From the NCBI RefSeq assembly GCF_003122385.1, contig NZ_CP029255.1:5084001-5148000 (forward strand): a DNA stretch of 64,000 nucleotides. Direction: 5' to 3'. Positions within the stretch are counted from its first letter, which is position 1; the number at the start of each line of letters is the position of its first letter. The stretch comes from Flavobacterium crocinum (GTDB lineage: Bacteria > Bacteroidota > Bacteroidia > Flavobacteriales > Flavobacteriaceae). A model generated the notes under the pieces. It did no database searches, was not told the origin of the DNA, and saw only the letters and a program-made list of their open reading frames with translations. Positions 1 to 9,301 of this stretch are shown in pieces. The position numbers and the translations under genes are program-made.

Positions 1-1449
1 TTCGTGGCTTCCGAAATTTCCATCAGGAAGCGGATACGGAACATATCCTTTTTCTAAATAATATTTTAAGCCTCCTCCAATATTGGTATTGTGTTCATAT
101 CCTGCTTTTTCCATGATACCGCCTGGCATATGATTCTTTTTGAGTGCAATGTAAATTTCCTCTAAATTTTCTTTTACAATTCCTTTTTGAATGGCGCTGA
201 CAATAAATGGCGTTGTTGAAGCTCCAGTCATTACATAGGTATCATTTCCACCCGAAGGCCCGCGCGGGATTATGCCGCCGTCTTTGTAATACTGCATTAA
301 TGAATACACAAATTCTTCCATAATCTCGGGATATACCAATCCCCAAAGGTTATTGATGGTCCATTGCGCTCCCCAAAAAGCATCTGAATTATAGTGGTTG
401 AATTTTGGTTTTCCATCAACATTTAATGGCAAATGTCCTACCCTGAATTTGTCCCCTGTATTGTCAGGATAGGCTCCATTTGCGTCACTAACCATTTTTC
501 TCCCTTGCAGGGCATGCCATAAATCAGTGTAAAATCTTCTTTGGTCGGTTTCGGTTCCGCCTTCTACTTTTATTCTTCCTAATAAATCGCTCCATACTTT
601 TCTGGAATCAGCGGTTGTTTGGTTAAAGTTCCAATGTGGTAATTCGGTTTCTATATTATTATTCGCATTTTCAATCGAAGTATAAGAAATACCCACTTTC
701 ATCAATACTTGTTCTTTGGTTTTACCAAAATGAATCAAATAATTTCCTGTCGCATTATCTTTTTCAACAGAAGAAATTGGCTCATTGGTTTTCACTTTAA
801 AAAATACAGTCAATGGTTTTGGGCGTCTGAAATTGGTACTTAAAACCAAAGATCCTGAAAGTTCAAAGTCATTGTTTTTTTCTAATGTTCCGTTGGTATT
901 GTCGCAAGGGCCTAAAACAGTGTTTAAATTAAAAAGAACTGCTTTTTGTGCTTTTGCCGGAAAAGTATATTTATGAAAACCAACTCTTGGTGTGCTGGTT
1001 AATTCTGCTGTTATCTGATATCTGTCTAATTTTAGCGAATGATATCCAGGCGTAATAATTTCAGTTTTATGGCTGAATTTGGAATAAAAATTTTTGAAAA
1101 TAGTCTTTTTATTTTCTTCTGAAATGGTGACAGGCATTACCGATACGCCAGACATCTGCCATTCGTGCACATGACTGAAACCTTTAACTGTATCTGTAGT
1201 ATATTTATAACCACCTCCCCAATCACCATTAATTTCAGTGTCCGGATTTAAATTAACCATTCCAAAAGGCCGACTCGCTGATGAAAAGAAAAACCATCTT
1301 GAGTTTTCAGTGTCCAACAACGGGTAAACCATGTCTGATAACTGTTTTTTCTTTAAAGAAACCGTTTTCTGAGCGTTGCACGACACTAAAAAAATAAGGG
1401 TTAGACTTATTGCGATACGTCCTATTTTATTGATTTGACTTAGTTCCAT
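1..1449 (-). CDS. GH92 family alpha-mannosidase lipoprotein (partial, 3' end outside window)
   Basis: The open frame runs from an ATG at 1449 to the window edge without a stop, giving the first 483 residues. The N-terminus is a lipoprotein signal with lipobox LVSC (Cys24), so the enzyme is probably anchored in the outer or inner membrane facing the periplasm or surface. The family call rests on the GH92 N-terminal beta-sandwich region (DTENSRWFFFSSASRPFGM, about residues 46-64) and the start of the helical domain (GGIIPRGPSGGNDTYVMTG). GH92 enzymes are calcium-dependent exo-alpha-mannosidases. The stretch SDAFWGAQW replaces the commoner W-D-T/V consensus and looks like a Bacteroidetes subgroup, so linkage specificity is uncertain. 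The C-terminal catalytic acids lie outside the window. It is last in the visible utilization locus, behind a terminator, and may have its own promoter. Confidence 0.9.
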   Translation of the reverse strand, partial: MELSQINKIGRIAISLTLIFLVSCNAQKTVSLKKKQLSDMVYPLLDTENSRWFFFSSASRPFGMVNLNPDTEINGDWGGGYKYTTDTVKGFSHVHEWQMSGVSVMPVTISEENKKTIFKNFYSKFSHKTEIITPGYHSLKLDRYQITAELTSTPRVGFHKYTFPAKAQKAVLFNLNTVLGPCDNTNGTLEKNNDFELSGSLVLSTNFRRPKPLTVFFKVKTNEPISSVEKDNATGNYLIHFGKTKEQVLMKVGISYTSIENANNNIETELPHWNFNQTTADSRKVWSDLLGRIKVEGGTETDQRRFYTDLWHALQGRKMVSDANGAYPDNTGDKFRVGHLPLNVDGKPKFNHYNSDAFWGAQWTINNLWGLVYPEIMEEFVYSLMQYYKDGGIIPRGPSGGNDTYVMTGASTTPFIVSAIQKGIVKENLEEIYIALKKNHMPGGIMEKAGYEHNTNIGGGLKYYLEKGYVPYPLPDGNFGSHE

Positions 1450-1662
1450 TTATTCTGTTTATTGATGAGGCAACTATTGTTTTGTAGAGGATTCTTTGTA
1501 CTGGCTTATTATTCTGGATTGAAAGAATGTTTACAAAGCTTAATCTTTCATTTACTCTCAGGAATTACATTCGATCAAGCTTTGTATTCATTCAAAAAAT
1601 GAAAATGAAACTAAACTGGCTATCATGAGCAACCAAAAAAGACCAGTTTTCTTTTTAGTAAA

Positions 1663-1694
1663 AAAGGAGAAGAATTTTTACGCTCTTCTCCTTT
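1663..1694 (-). terminator. Rho-independent terminator after susD1
   Basis: A perfect 11-bp stem (AAAGGAGAAGA / TCTTCTCCTTT) with a 10-nt loop is followed by a T-run on the minus strand. It lies about 48 bp after the susD1 stop and before the GH92 gene. Nothing else stands out in 1450-1741; no full TAnnTTTG element was found there. Confidence 0.8.
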
Positions 1695-1741
1695 CACAAT
1701 TAAAATTGAATTACAATGCGTACTTAACTAAATTTTTATTC

Positions 1742-3355
1742 TTAATATCCATCATTTTGTGTTAATGCGGGATTTAAAACCATTGCGTTTGTTGGAATTG
1801 GGAATACACGACGATAAGTGTCTGTATTCGTTTTATAACCCCAGGATCCTTCATATTTTCCAAAACGGATCATATCATTTCTATGCCAAGCTTCCCAGGC
1901 AAATTCACGGCTTCTTTCTTTATAAAGATCTTCCAGTGTTACACCGTTTAAAGCTGCAGATGTGGTACGATTAGAGCGAACCATATTTACTAAGGCATCT
2001 GAACTTTGACCTAAAGTTGCTGCTCCGCCACGTAAGATTGACTCTGCTTTCATTAAAAGCACATCTGAATAACGTAAGAAAGGAACATCATTCTTTTGGT
2101 TACGGTTTGTTGAAGTTGCATCAGGATAGAATTTGATATTTCTGTATCCCATGTTCCAGGCGATTTCGTCGTTTCCAAGATCAAATAAAGGAACACTTTG
2201 ACGAGGAATAATATCTGGTGTTAAATTTACCTGATACGTATAAGCTGCTCCTCCATCTGATCCAGTATAAAACTGATCGTATCCTTTTTTCGTTGTTGTA
2301 ACCGTTACTGGAGTAACACCATCATTCATAAACTGAAGTCCTGTAAGCCATTGTCTGTTACGAATATCATTTGGGTCATTAAAGTAAGCATAGAACTCAG
2401 GCAGGGTACTTCTAGGTGCACTTGGCGTGAAAGAAAGACCGAATTTGGCTCTTTCAGAGCGTGGCACATCATAACGCGCGTGGTACATTTGACCATTGTA
2501 ACCCACCGTAACTGCTGCTGGATCGTAAGGAACTGCAAAAATGAATTCTTTCATTGTTGGTCCGTTGGTTGGGTAAAACATTTGCAAATATGATGCTCTT
2601 GGTTCCACTGCGTATAAACCTGAGTTAATTACCTCATCGCAAGCTGCAATACATTCATTGTAACGTGCAGTTCCAGTATAAATATTGGCATTCAAATATA
2701 ACTTTGCTAACATTGCATTAGCAGTTTGTTTATTTGGTCTTCCGTAAGTAGCAACTCCGGATGCAGGGTTTAAATTTGGGACAGCGCTTTTTAATTCTTT
2801 CTCAATAAAATTGAAAACTTCTGCTCTTGGTGTTTTAGCATGAGATGTGAAATCCCCATATAACGTATCCAATGGCACATCTCCATAACTGTCCATCAAC
2901 ATGAAATAAGAAATGGCACGCATGGTTTTTAACTCCGAAATCAAAGTCTTTTTGTCTGCACCTTCCGGCATTGTCTGTCTTAAGATAGAAATTGCCTGAT
3001 TGCTTGTTCCGATCACTTTAGATGACCAATCCCAAAGACTTCCGATAATACCATTGTCTGCATTCCAGTCATGAAAATGCATTGCAATATAGTTACGGTT
3101 ATCAAACCAGTTTCCTCCTCTTGCAGGAAGAATAGCTTCATCAGTAGATAAAGACTGAGACCACCACCAGGCAAATGAAAACTCACCGCGGAAAGCTGCA
3201 TAAACCGGTCCTGTTGTCTGAATATATTGTGTTGAATTTTGTGGAAATACTTCAGGTGTCAACTGGGTTGTTATAGGCACATCAAGATCACTGCAAGACC
3301 ATACTAAACCAGCCATAAATACTGGAAGACCTAAATATTTTAATATCTTTTTCAT
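1742..3355 (-). CDS. SusD/RagB-family surface glycan-binding lipoprotein (SusD1)
   Basis: SusD proteins are the lids of SusC transporters and bind glycan at the cell surface. This one is about 537 residues, usual for the family. It has a lipoprotein signal ending in LVWSC, an N-terminal TPR-like helical region, and the conserved C-terminal segment with RYSDVLLMKAE and the RRVFPIP motif. I chose the ATG at 3355, which starts a compact MKKILKYL signal; an in-frame ATG at 3367 would add four residues. It begins about 20 bp after the SusC1 stop, so the two are co-transcribed as a pair. A strong terminator follows. The ligand cannot be read from the sequence; the locus suggests an N-acetylglucosamine- and mannose-containing glycan. 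Confidence 0.95.
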   Translation of the reverse strand: MKKILKYLGLPVFMAGLVWSCSDLDVPITTQLTPEVFPQNSTQYIQTTGPVYAAFRGEFSFAWWWSQSLSTDEAILPARGGNWFDNRNYIAMHFHDWNADNGIIGSLWDWSSKVIGTSNQAISILRQTMPEGADKKTLISELKTMRAISYFMLMDSYGDVPLDTLYGDFTSHAKTPRAEVFNFIEKELKSAVPNLNPASGVATYGRPNKQTANAMLAKLYLNANIYTGTARYNECIAACDEVINSGLYAVEPRASYLQMFYPTNGPTMKEFIFAVPYDPAAVTVGYNGQMYHARYDVPRSERAKFGLSFTPSAPRSTLPEFYAYFNDPNDIRNRQWLTGLQFMNDGVTPVTVTTTKKGYDQFYTGSDGGAAYTYQVNLTPDIIPRQSVPLFDLGNDEIAWNMGYRNIKFYPDATSTNRNQKNDVPFLRYSDVLLMKAESILRGGAATLGQSSDALVNMVRSNRTTSAALNGVTLEDLYKERSREFAWEAWHRNDMIRFGKYEGSWGYKTNTDTYRRVFPIPTNAMVLNPALTQNDGY

Positions 3356-3374
3356 AATTTTTAGCATTTAATTT

Positions 3375-6300
3375 TTAGAAGATCACATTTAAACCAAACA
3401 TGTATGTTCTGGTTTTTGGATAGAAGTTATTTGAATCTACGCCCGGAGCGGTTCCTCCTTGTTCAACTTCCGGATCAATTCCTTTGTATTTGGTAATGAC
3501 AAACACATTGTTGATGGTTTGATAAACACGTACACTACTAATGTACCTGCCGACTTTACCAAAATTATACCCTAAAGTCATGTTGTCTAATCTTAGATAA
3601 CTGCCGTCTTCGATGAAACGATCTGAATATTTGTAAGCGTTCAGGTCATTTGGCGACTCGTTTCCTGCATCTACCAGAATATTAGTAGTCATTGCAGTAC
3701 TCGGTCTAAATAAATCGGCACGGGTTGCGTTGAAAATTTTATTACCAAATACTCCTCTGAAGAAAATACTTAAATCAAATTTTTTGTATTGGAAGTTATT
3801 TGCCCATCCTAATAATAATTTTGGCTGTGCACTTCCTGCATAGTGATAATCTACTCCAATTTGAGGTGTAGTAGTCAAATCACCATTTTTGTCATAATAC
3901 TGAGAAACTCCGTCAGCATTTTTTCCTGCATATTTAAGTGTAAAGAATTGTCCTAATGGTTTTCCTTCTTTAAAAATCTGTAAAGTACTTCCTGTTTGTC
4001 CACCTCCGTCTGGCTGTACACGACGAATTGAATCTCCACCAACAAAGAACGGACTGGTTAATTTCACGATCTCATTCTTGTTATGAGCCAGGTTCAAGTT
4101 AGTTGTCCAGCTGAAATCTGCTGTTTTAACCGGAGTTGTACTTAAACTCACCTCAATACCTTTGTTAGACATTGTTCCTCCGTTTGCTACAATTGTTCCT
4201 ACTGGTACTAAAACCGGATTAACATTGTAGTTAAAAATCATGTCTGTTGTTTTCTTGTCGTACACATCAACAGAACCAGTTACTTTTCCTTTTAAGATAG
4301 AGAAATCAAGACCAATATTTGCTGTAGCTGTTTTTTCCCATTTCAAATCAGGGTTTGCTGCCTGGTTTGGTCCGTAAGCTCCAATTTGTTGTCCGTTGTA
4401 ATAGAAAGTACCTAAACTTCCTGAAATAAATTGTGCTGTGTAAGCATTAAATCCTGAAGAGTTACCTGTTACACCCCAGCTTCCACGAAGTTTCAAATCA
4501 CTAAAGAAGTTTTGATTTTTCATGAAGTTTTCTTTGTCTAATCTCCAGGCACCACCTACAGAAGGGAAATATCCCCATTGGTTATTTTCTCCAAACATAG
4601 ATCCACCGTCTCTTCTGATTGATCCTTGTAAAAGATATTTGTCTTTATAATTGTAGTTTAAACGAGCAAAGTAAGCTATCAAACGTGTTTTTTGATAGGC
4701 TTTGCTATCTCCAAAGTTTACTACATAACCGTTAACTGAAGTATAATTACTTAGAGCTAAGTTATTATATCCAACATTATCAACAGGAAAGTTAGTTGTT
4801 GTAGCCTGAAAACCGTCTCCTAATGTATTTTCCTGCCAAGAGTAACCTGCAACGGCTTTTATTTTATGCTCTCCAAATGTTCTATCCCAAGTAAAGAAGC
4901 TTTCAATAATATTGTTTCTAGTCTCATAAGAATTTCTCAAAGCAGAACCATTTACACCAAAATTCACTAAAGTTTTTGTCAAAGGCGGATCTGGGTTGTT
5001 GTAGAAGTTCGCACTATTGTATTGTGAATAATAGCTGTCATAAAACTCTCCGTGAGATGCTGTAAGCCTTTGGTGTGCTAAGTTCAAATTATAAGTGATT
5101 CCAAATGGTAATTTTACTTCTGCTGTTAAGTTCCCCACAAGGTTATCTGTTTTTGTTTCGTCTGTACCGTGAGCAATTAAAGCTACAGGATTGAAATATC
5201 CGGTACTTACAAAATTTTCAAAATAACTTCCGTCAGCATTTTTTACCGGAGAAATTGGAAGATAACTTGCCGCTTGTAAAAGAACTGTATTACGCTGTGG
5301 TACATTTTGATATTTTGTTGTAGAGTTCGTAACATTTAAACCAAATTTAACCTTATCGTCAAAAGCAAACTGCTCAACAGATAAACGAGCAATGATACGA
5401 GAGAAATCACTTTTCTGCATTACCCCTTCTTTATTGAATGAAGTAATACTTGCTGTATAGTTTCCATGATCTCCTCCTCCGCTCATAGACAAGTTATGGC
5501 TGCTTGATGCTGCACGTCCTGGTCTTAAAATTTCTTTTTGCCAATTTGTGTTAGCTCCTTTGTCATTTTCCGGCGTAAAATTCAAATTGTTTTTAGTTGT
5601 AAAAGCTCTTAACTGATCTGCATTCATCATGTCCAGATTATTAGAAACTTCTTCCCAACCCATATAACCGTTGTATGCGATTTGCGTTCTTCCTTTACTT
5701 CCTTTTTTTGTGGTTACCATGATAACCCCATTTGCTGCACGGTTACCGTAGATTGCAGTTGCCGCCGCATCTTTCAAAACGTCGATTGTAGCAATGTCAT
5801 CCGGTGCAATTACAGAGATATCTACTCCCGGTATACCATCAATTACATAAAATGGCCCTTGAGAACTATTTAACGTAGATGCTCCACGTAATACTACAGA
5901 AGCCGTTTTTGTAGGGTCACCACTTGATGAAATATTCAAACCGGAAACTTTACCCTGTAAAAGCTGTCCAACATCACTGATGGCTCCTCTGTTTAAATCT
6001 TCAGCTTTAACCGAAGTTACAGAAGTCGTTAAGTTTTTACGGGATCCTTTACCGTAACCTACTACAACTACCTGCTCTAAACTTGTTGTGGTTGGCTGTA
6101 ATCGAATTGAATAAGTTGTTTTTGTTCCATCTAATTTTACAGGCTGATCGTCAAATCCCATAAAAGAAAATATAAGTGTTGCGTTTTTGTTTGAAGCCGA
6201 AATTTTAAATTTCCCATCAAAATCTGTAGATGCTGTATTCGTTGTACCCTTTTCTAGTACATTGGCTGCTGGCAGTGGAACGCCTTTGTCATCTAAAACT

Positions 6301-6386
6301 ACACCGGACACTTCTGTTTTTTGTGCCCATGTATTCATTGAGAAGCCAAAGCAAAAGGCTAATAATAAAAGTTTAAGTTTTTCCAT
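3375..6386 (-). CDS. SusC/RagA-family TonB-linked outer membrane transporter (SusC1)
   Basis: This 1003-residue protein has a signal peptide (cleavage near residue 21, TWAQ), a carboxypeptidase-regulatory-like domain (about 24-105), a TonB-box-like stretch EQVVVVGYGKGSRK, a plug domain (about 118-225) with the SusC signature DVLKDAAATAIYGNRAANG, and a 22-strand barrel ending in an aromatic residue (Phe1003). It imports oligosaccharides across the outer membrane using TonB energy, capped by its SusD partner encoded just downstream. No N-terminal signalling (STN) domain is present, so it is not a FecA-type transducer. A good promoter lies 123 bp upstream, so it can be transcribed separately from GH89. 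It differs clearly from SusC2, so the two are not a recent duplication. Confidence 0.96.
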   Translation of the reverse strand: MEKLKLLLLAFCFGFSMNTWAQKTEVSGVVLDDKGVPLPAANVLEKGTTNTASTDFDGKFKISASNKNATLIFSFMGFDDQPVKLDGTKTTYSIRLQPTTTSLEQVVVVGYGKGSRKNLTTSVTSVKAEDLNRGAISDVGQLLQGKVSGLNISSSGDPTKTASVVLRGASTLNSSQGPFYVIDGIPGVDISVIAPDDIATIDVLKDAAATAIYGNRAANGVIMVTTKKGSKGRTQIAYNGYMGWEEVSNNLDMMNADQLRAFTTKNNLNFTPENDKGANTNWQKEILRPGRAASSSHNLSMSGGGDHGNYTASITSFNKEGVMQKSDFSRIIARLSVEQFAFDDKVKFGLNVTNSTTKYQNVPQRNTVLLQAASYLPISPVKNADGSYFENFVSTGYFNPVALIAHGTDETKTDNLVGNLTAEVKLPFGITYNLNLAHQRLTASHGEFYDSYYSQYNSANFYNNPDPPLTKTLVNFGVNGSALRNSYETRNNIIESFFTWDRTFGEHKIKAVAGYSWQENTLGDGFQATTTNFPVDNVGYNNLALSNYTSVNGYVVNFGDSKAYQKTRLIAYFARLNYNYKDKYLLQGSIRRDGGSMFGENNQWGYFPSVGGAWRLDKENFMKNQNFFSDLKLRGSWGVTGNSSGFNAYTAQFISGSLGTFYYNGQQIGAYGPNQAANPDLKWEKTATANIGLDFSILKGKVTGSVDVYDKKTTDMIFNYNVNPVLVPVGTIVANGGTMSNKGIEVSLSTTPVKTADFSWTTNLNLAHNKNEIVKLTSPFFVGGDSIRRVQPDGGGQTGSTLQIFKEGKPLGQFFTLKYAGKNADGVSQYYDKNGDLTTTPQIGVDYHYAGSAQPKLLLGWANNFQYKKFDLSIFFRGVFGNKIFNATRADLFRPSTAMTTNILVDAGNESPNDLNAYKYSDRFIEDGSYLRLDNMTLGYNFGKVGRYISSVRVYQTINNVFVITKYKGIDPEVEQGGTAPGVDSNNFYPKTRTYMFGLNVIF

Positions 6387-6508
6387 TGTGATATTGGTTA
6401 ATTGGTTAAATAGTATTGACGAAATTAGTGCTAAAGAAATGTTAACAAATGGACAAGTTATTCATAAACATGGATAATTTCAATAAAGTCAGTGATAGTA
6501 AGGCTTTG

Positions 6509-6540
6509 CAAAGTTATTTTTGTATTTTTCTATAATCAAA
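6509..6540 (-). promoter_or_regulatory. Flavobacterium-type promoter of susC1
   Basis: On the minus strand TTTG (6537-6540) is followed after 20 bp by TAACTTTG (6509-6516), matching the Bacteroidetes -33 TTTG / -7 TAnnTTTG consensus. It predicts a leader of roughly 115 nt before the susC1 ATG. Confidence 0.65.
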
Positions 6541-6664
6541 TACTTACTAATAAATCGTTTTCGTGGCGTTTTCATTTCATATTTTAGTTGTTATTTAGGT
6601 TTTAGTTAATAAGAATTAGTTAATTTTTTCTTTATATACGGATTAATCATAATTAAGTATTGAT

Positions 6665-8839
6665 TTAATTATTCTCTGTCCATTTTATTTCCCAATTTTT
6701 AATCGATTCTCTTTCTTTCATTTCATCAAATTGAGTATTATTTACTGCTGCATTTTTTAAAGCTTCCAGAAACATTTTCCATCTTGGCCAGTAAAATCCT
6801 TTGTACATTCCCTGCCATGATCTTGAAGCGTAATCATTCAAATGACCTTCTCCACCCCAAAGCGTAATTAAGGTTTTGGCATTTTTTGCATACAGTTTAG
6901 AAACTGAAGGAGTACTTCCATAATCTGAAGCCGATTTCACCCATTGATCCAAATTGTTTAAAGGCTGTCCGGACATAATCTTATCTGTTTCTAAAACTTG
7001 TTTTTCAATCTGTTTAAACAATTGATCTCCTTTTGCAATGTCTTTCTGCTGATATGCTTTTACACATTCTATCAATTCTTCATCAATAGCAAGTGAATTA
7101 TAATGTCTTGAAACATCAATTAAATCGTATTGAATAAGATTCTGCTTATTGTACTTTTTAGCCTCTTTGCTTAAAATTTCCAAAGCTTCTTTTAATTTGG
7201 TTTTATCTCCGGGATTTCCTTTAAATGCTGTAATGGTTACAGTTGGTCGTTTAAATAACAAATACGCTCCAGCCCAATCGTTCCACCAACGTGTCTCCCA
7301 GTATTTGACATTATAAACAGATTCCAGCAATAATTCCCAAGCCTGAAAAACAGGTTTTGATGGTGCTTGTCCATATCTTGCATTTAAATATTTAGTCAGC
7401 CAATCGTTTACAGGTTGTTCCCCTTTTGTCCACGGAAGATCATAAATGTATTCGTAAACAATTGAATTATTATTTAATCCTTCCGGCATTGCGCCATAAC
7501 CGACAACATTTCCTTTGTGTGAATTTTTTAATAAACTTGTCAATTCGTCTTTATAAAAATTCAAATCTCCATAAACCGGATTTGATCCTCCGTAATTATG
7601 TACATAACCGTAAGTCCATTGTTTACCATAAAAAGCTTCCTGATTATCCCATACCTTATATCTGTCGTTGGCATAATCCTGAACCATAACTTTATCATTT
7701 GGAACTTTACTTAAAAATGCACTTGTGGCTTCTTTGGTCCAGAATTCTTTGTTGTCGCCAAAAAGCCATCCCTGCATAACCCAGGTTGCACCGGGAGCCG
7801 CTTCGTTTATGGTTTCATAAACAGCGCTTCCGTAATTTGAAAGTTCTTCATATTTATTATGTTCTGAAACAGGAGGTTCAATTTCATTGAAAGAATCGGC
7901 CAAATAGAAATTAGACTTTCCGTACATTTTAGTGTAGATTTCGATAAAACGTTTTCCTATTTTTTTAAATAAAGGATCTTTAGAATCTAACAGAAAAGTA
8001 CTTGCAAAACCGCCACCTGACCAGGATTTTAGTTCGGTTATTTTGGCTTCTGGATGTTTTTCGGCGAAAGCCTTCGGTACATAACCACTAAAAGCAGGCA
8101 CAACAGGATGCATGTCCAAAGCTCTCATTCTTTCTAAAATTTTCTTTTGAAGTGCTTCTTTTTTAACGAACCATTCTTGTGGTAACGGACCTTCTAAACT
8201 ATTGATATTTCCCATTCGCTGCCAAGGCAGATAAGCCGGCCCTGCAAAGTGAGATTCTAACTGAGAATTCGTCAAACCATATTCTTTCCATAATTCCTGC
8301 CATACCGCTTCCTGACCTTCCATTGCGGTTGGAAGGTTAATTCCGTGTAGTGCCATCCAGTCGATTTCCTGCTCCCAGCGTTTCCAATCCCACCATGGTG
8401 TTGTATAACCAAAAGTACAGGCATTTAGATATTCTCTGTATTCAAATGGTGTATCTCCTTTTTTAGCATATTTCGGCCAGGTTTTAGGCAGATTAACTCT
8501 GTTTCCTTCCCAGCTTACTAAAACGGCTCCGATATCTCTTAAAAAATTATAAGCTGCATAACAAAGTGCTGTATTGTTTGATGCTTTTATTTTTACCTTA
8601 TTATTAGCCGTTTCAATTTCAAACCAATCCGATTTGTTATTGGTTTGATTTTCGGCAATGCTTAACTCAAACTCGCTGACACGATTTCCAACTAGCCTCT
8701 CAATTACTCCAAAGGCACTTTTTGTTTTTTCATCGCCTTGACAATGTGCTTTAAAAGATCCCAAAAACAACAGTATAAAAGCCATTACCGCCATTTTTAA
8801 GGAATCGTTCTTTTCAATTTTAAAATTCTCACTTTTCAT
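6665..8839 (-). CDS. GH89 alpha-N-acetylglucosaminidase
   Basis: GH89 enzymes (the human NAGLU family) remove terminal alpha-linked N-acetylglucosamine. The protein has 724 residues, near the family norm, with an N-terminal hydrophobic signal (about 16-34). A small alpha/beta domain leads into the TIM barrel, with family hallmarks EYREYLNACTFGYTTPWWDW, WMALHGINLPTAMEGQEAVW, ADSFNEIEPP (candidate catalytic Glu319) and GAMPEGLNNN (candidate catalytic Glu453). A C-terminal helical domain follows. It lies between the phosphodiesterase-phosphatase gene and susC1, all on the same strand. Together with GH92 it suggests a substrate capped by alpha-GlcNAc over alpha-mannose. A basic segment precedes the hydrophobic core, so Met16 is an alternative start. 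Confidence 0.93.
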   Translation of the reverse strand: MKSENFKIEKNDSLKMAVMAFILLFLGSFKAHCQGDEKTKSAFGVIERLVGNRVSEFELSIAENQTNNKSDWFEIETANNKVKIKASNNTALCYAAYNFLRDIGAVLVSWEGNRVNLPKTWPKYAKKGDTPFEYREYLNACTFGYTTPWWDWKRWEQEIDWMALHGINLPTAMEGQEAVWQELWKEYGLTNSQLESHFAGPAYLPWQRMGNINSLEGPLPQEWFVKKEALQKKILERMRALDMHPVVPAFSGYVPKAFAEKHPEAKITELKSWSGGGFASTFLLDSKDPLFKKIGKRFIEIYTKMYGKSNFYLADSFNEIEPPVSEHNKYEELSNYGSAVYETINEAAPGATWVMQGWLFGDNKEFWTKEATSAFLSKVPNDKVMVQDYANDRYKVWDNQEAFYGKQWTYGYVHNYGGSNPVYGDLNFYKDELTSLLKNSHKGNVVGYGAMPEGLNNNSIVYEYIYDLPWTKGEQPVNDWLTKYLNARYGQAPSKPVFQAWELLLESVYNVKYWETRWWNDWAGAYLLFKRPTVTITAFKGNPGDKTKLKEALEILSKEAKKYNKQNLIQYDLIDVSRHYNSLAIDEELIECVKAYQQKDIAKGDQLFKQIEKQVLETDKIMSGQPLNNLDQWVKSASDYGSTPSVSKLYAKNAKTLITLWGGEGHLNDYASRSWQGMYKGFYWPRWKMFLEALKNAAVNNTQFDEMKERESIKNWEIKWTENN

Positions 8840-8892
8840 ATAAATAACCTATTATTAAATTGTCTTGATTCATTTTAGTCTAACAAAAACAA

Positions 8893-8920
8893 GGGAGATT
8901 AAATTATTTATTAATCTCCC
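8893..8920 (-). terminator. Hairpin in the 5' leader region of the GH89 gene
   Basis: A perfect 10-bp stem GGGAGATTAA / TTAATCTCCC with an 8-nt loop is followed by a T-rich stretch on the minus strand. It lies 53 bp upstream of the GH89 start, where it may act as an attenuator or a second terminator after the upstream gene. The rest of 8840-9301 is AT-rich, with only a weak TATTTTTG-type promoter match at 9057-9064. Confidence 0.45.
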
Positions 8921-9218
8921 AACTCAAATAAAAACCTAACAAAAATTTATTACTAATAATTAACAATCTTACTTCAGGATTCAGAAGGAAAGAATTAATT
9001 CCTGAACCGAAAATAAAATTACTTCAATTGCTTTTTTTAAAGATGGATTAATCAGTCAAAAATATAGACAGATTCTTTGCGTAATTATTGCCTTTGTTAT
9101 CACTAACGGCTGAAATTATTCTTTTTTTTTGTGGTTAAAAGAAAACATGCATCACAATGCTTAAATAATATAATCAAATTTAAAAGCATTTCAATTGAAA
9201 TTTGATCTAATACTAAAA

Positions 9219-9250
9219 GCCTGCCATTGTTTATAAAAACACTGACAGGC
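9219..9250 (-). terminator. Terminator after the phosphodiesterase-phosphatase gene
   Basis: The arms GCCTGCCATTGTTT and AAAACACTGACAGGC pair with two mismatches, and TTTTAGTATT follows on the minus strand. It is about 50 bp beyond the stop of the fusion gene. Confidence 0.7.
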
Positions 9251-9301
9251 AAGATTGAACATTTGGGGGCTGTTCGTTATACTATTATTTTCGGATGCTT
9301 T

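Noticed and set aside
6450..6480. TGGACAAGTT and TGGATAATTT, 21 bp apart, as a second operator before susC1
   Set aside because: They match the susC2 repeats poorly and lie downstream of the predicted promoter, so an activator role is unlikely.
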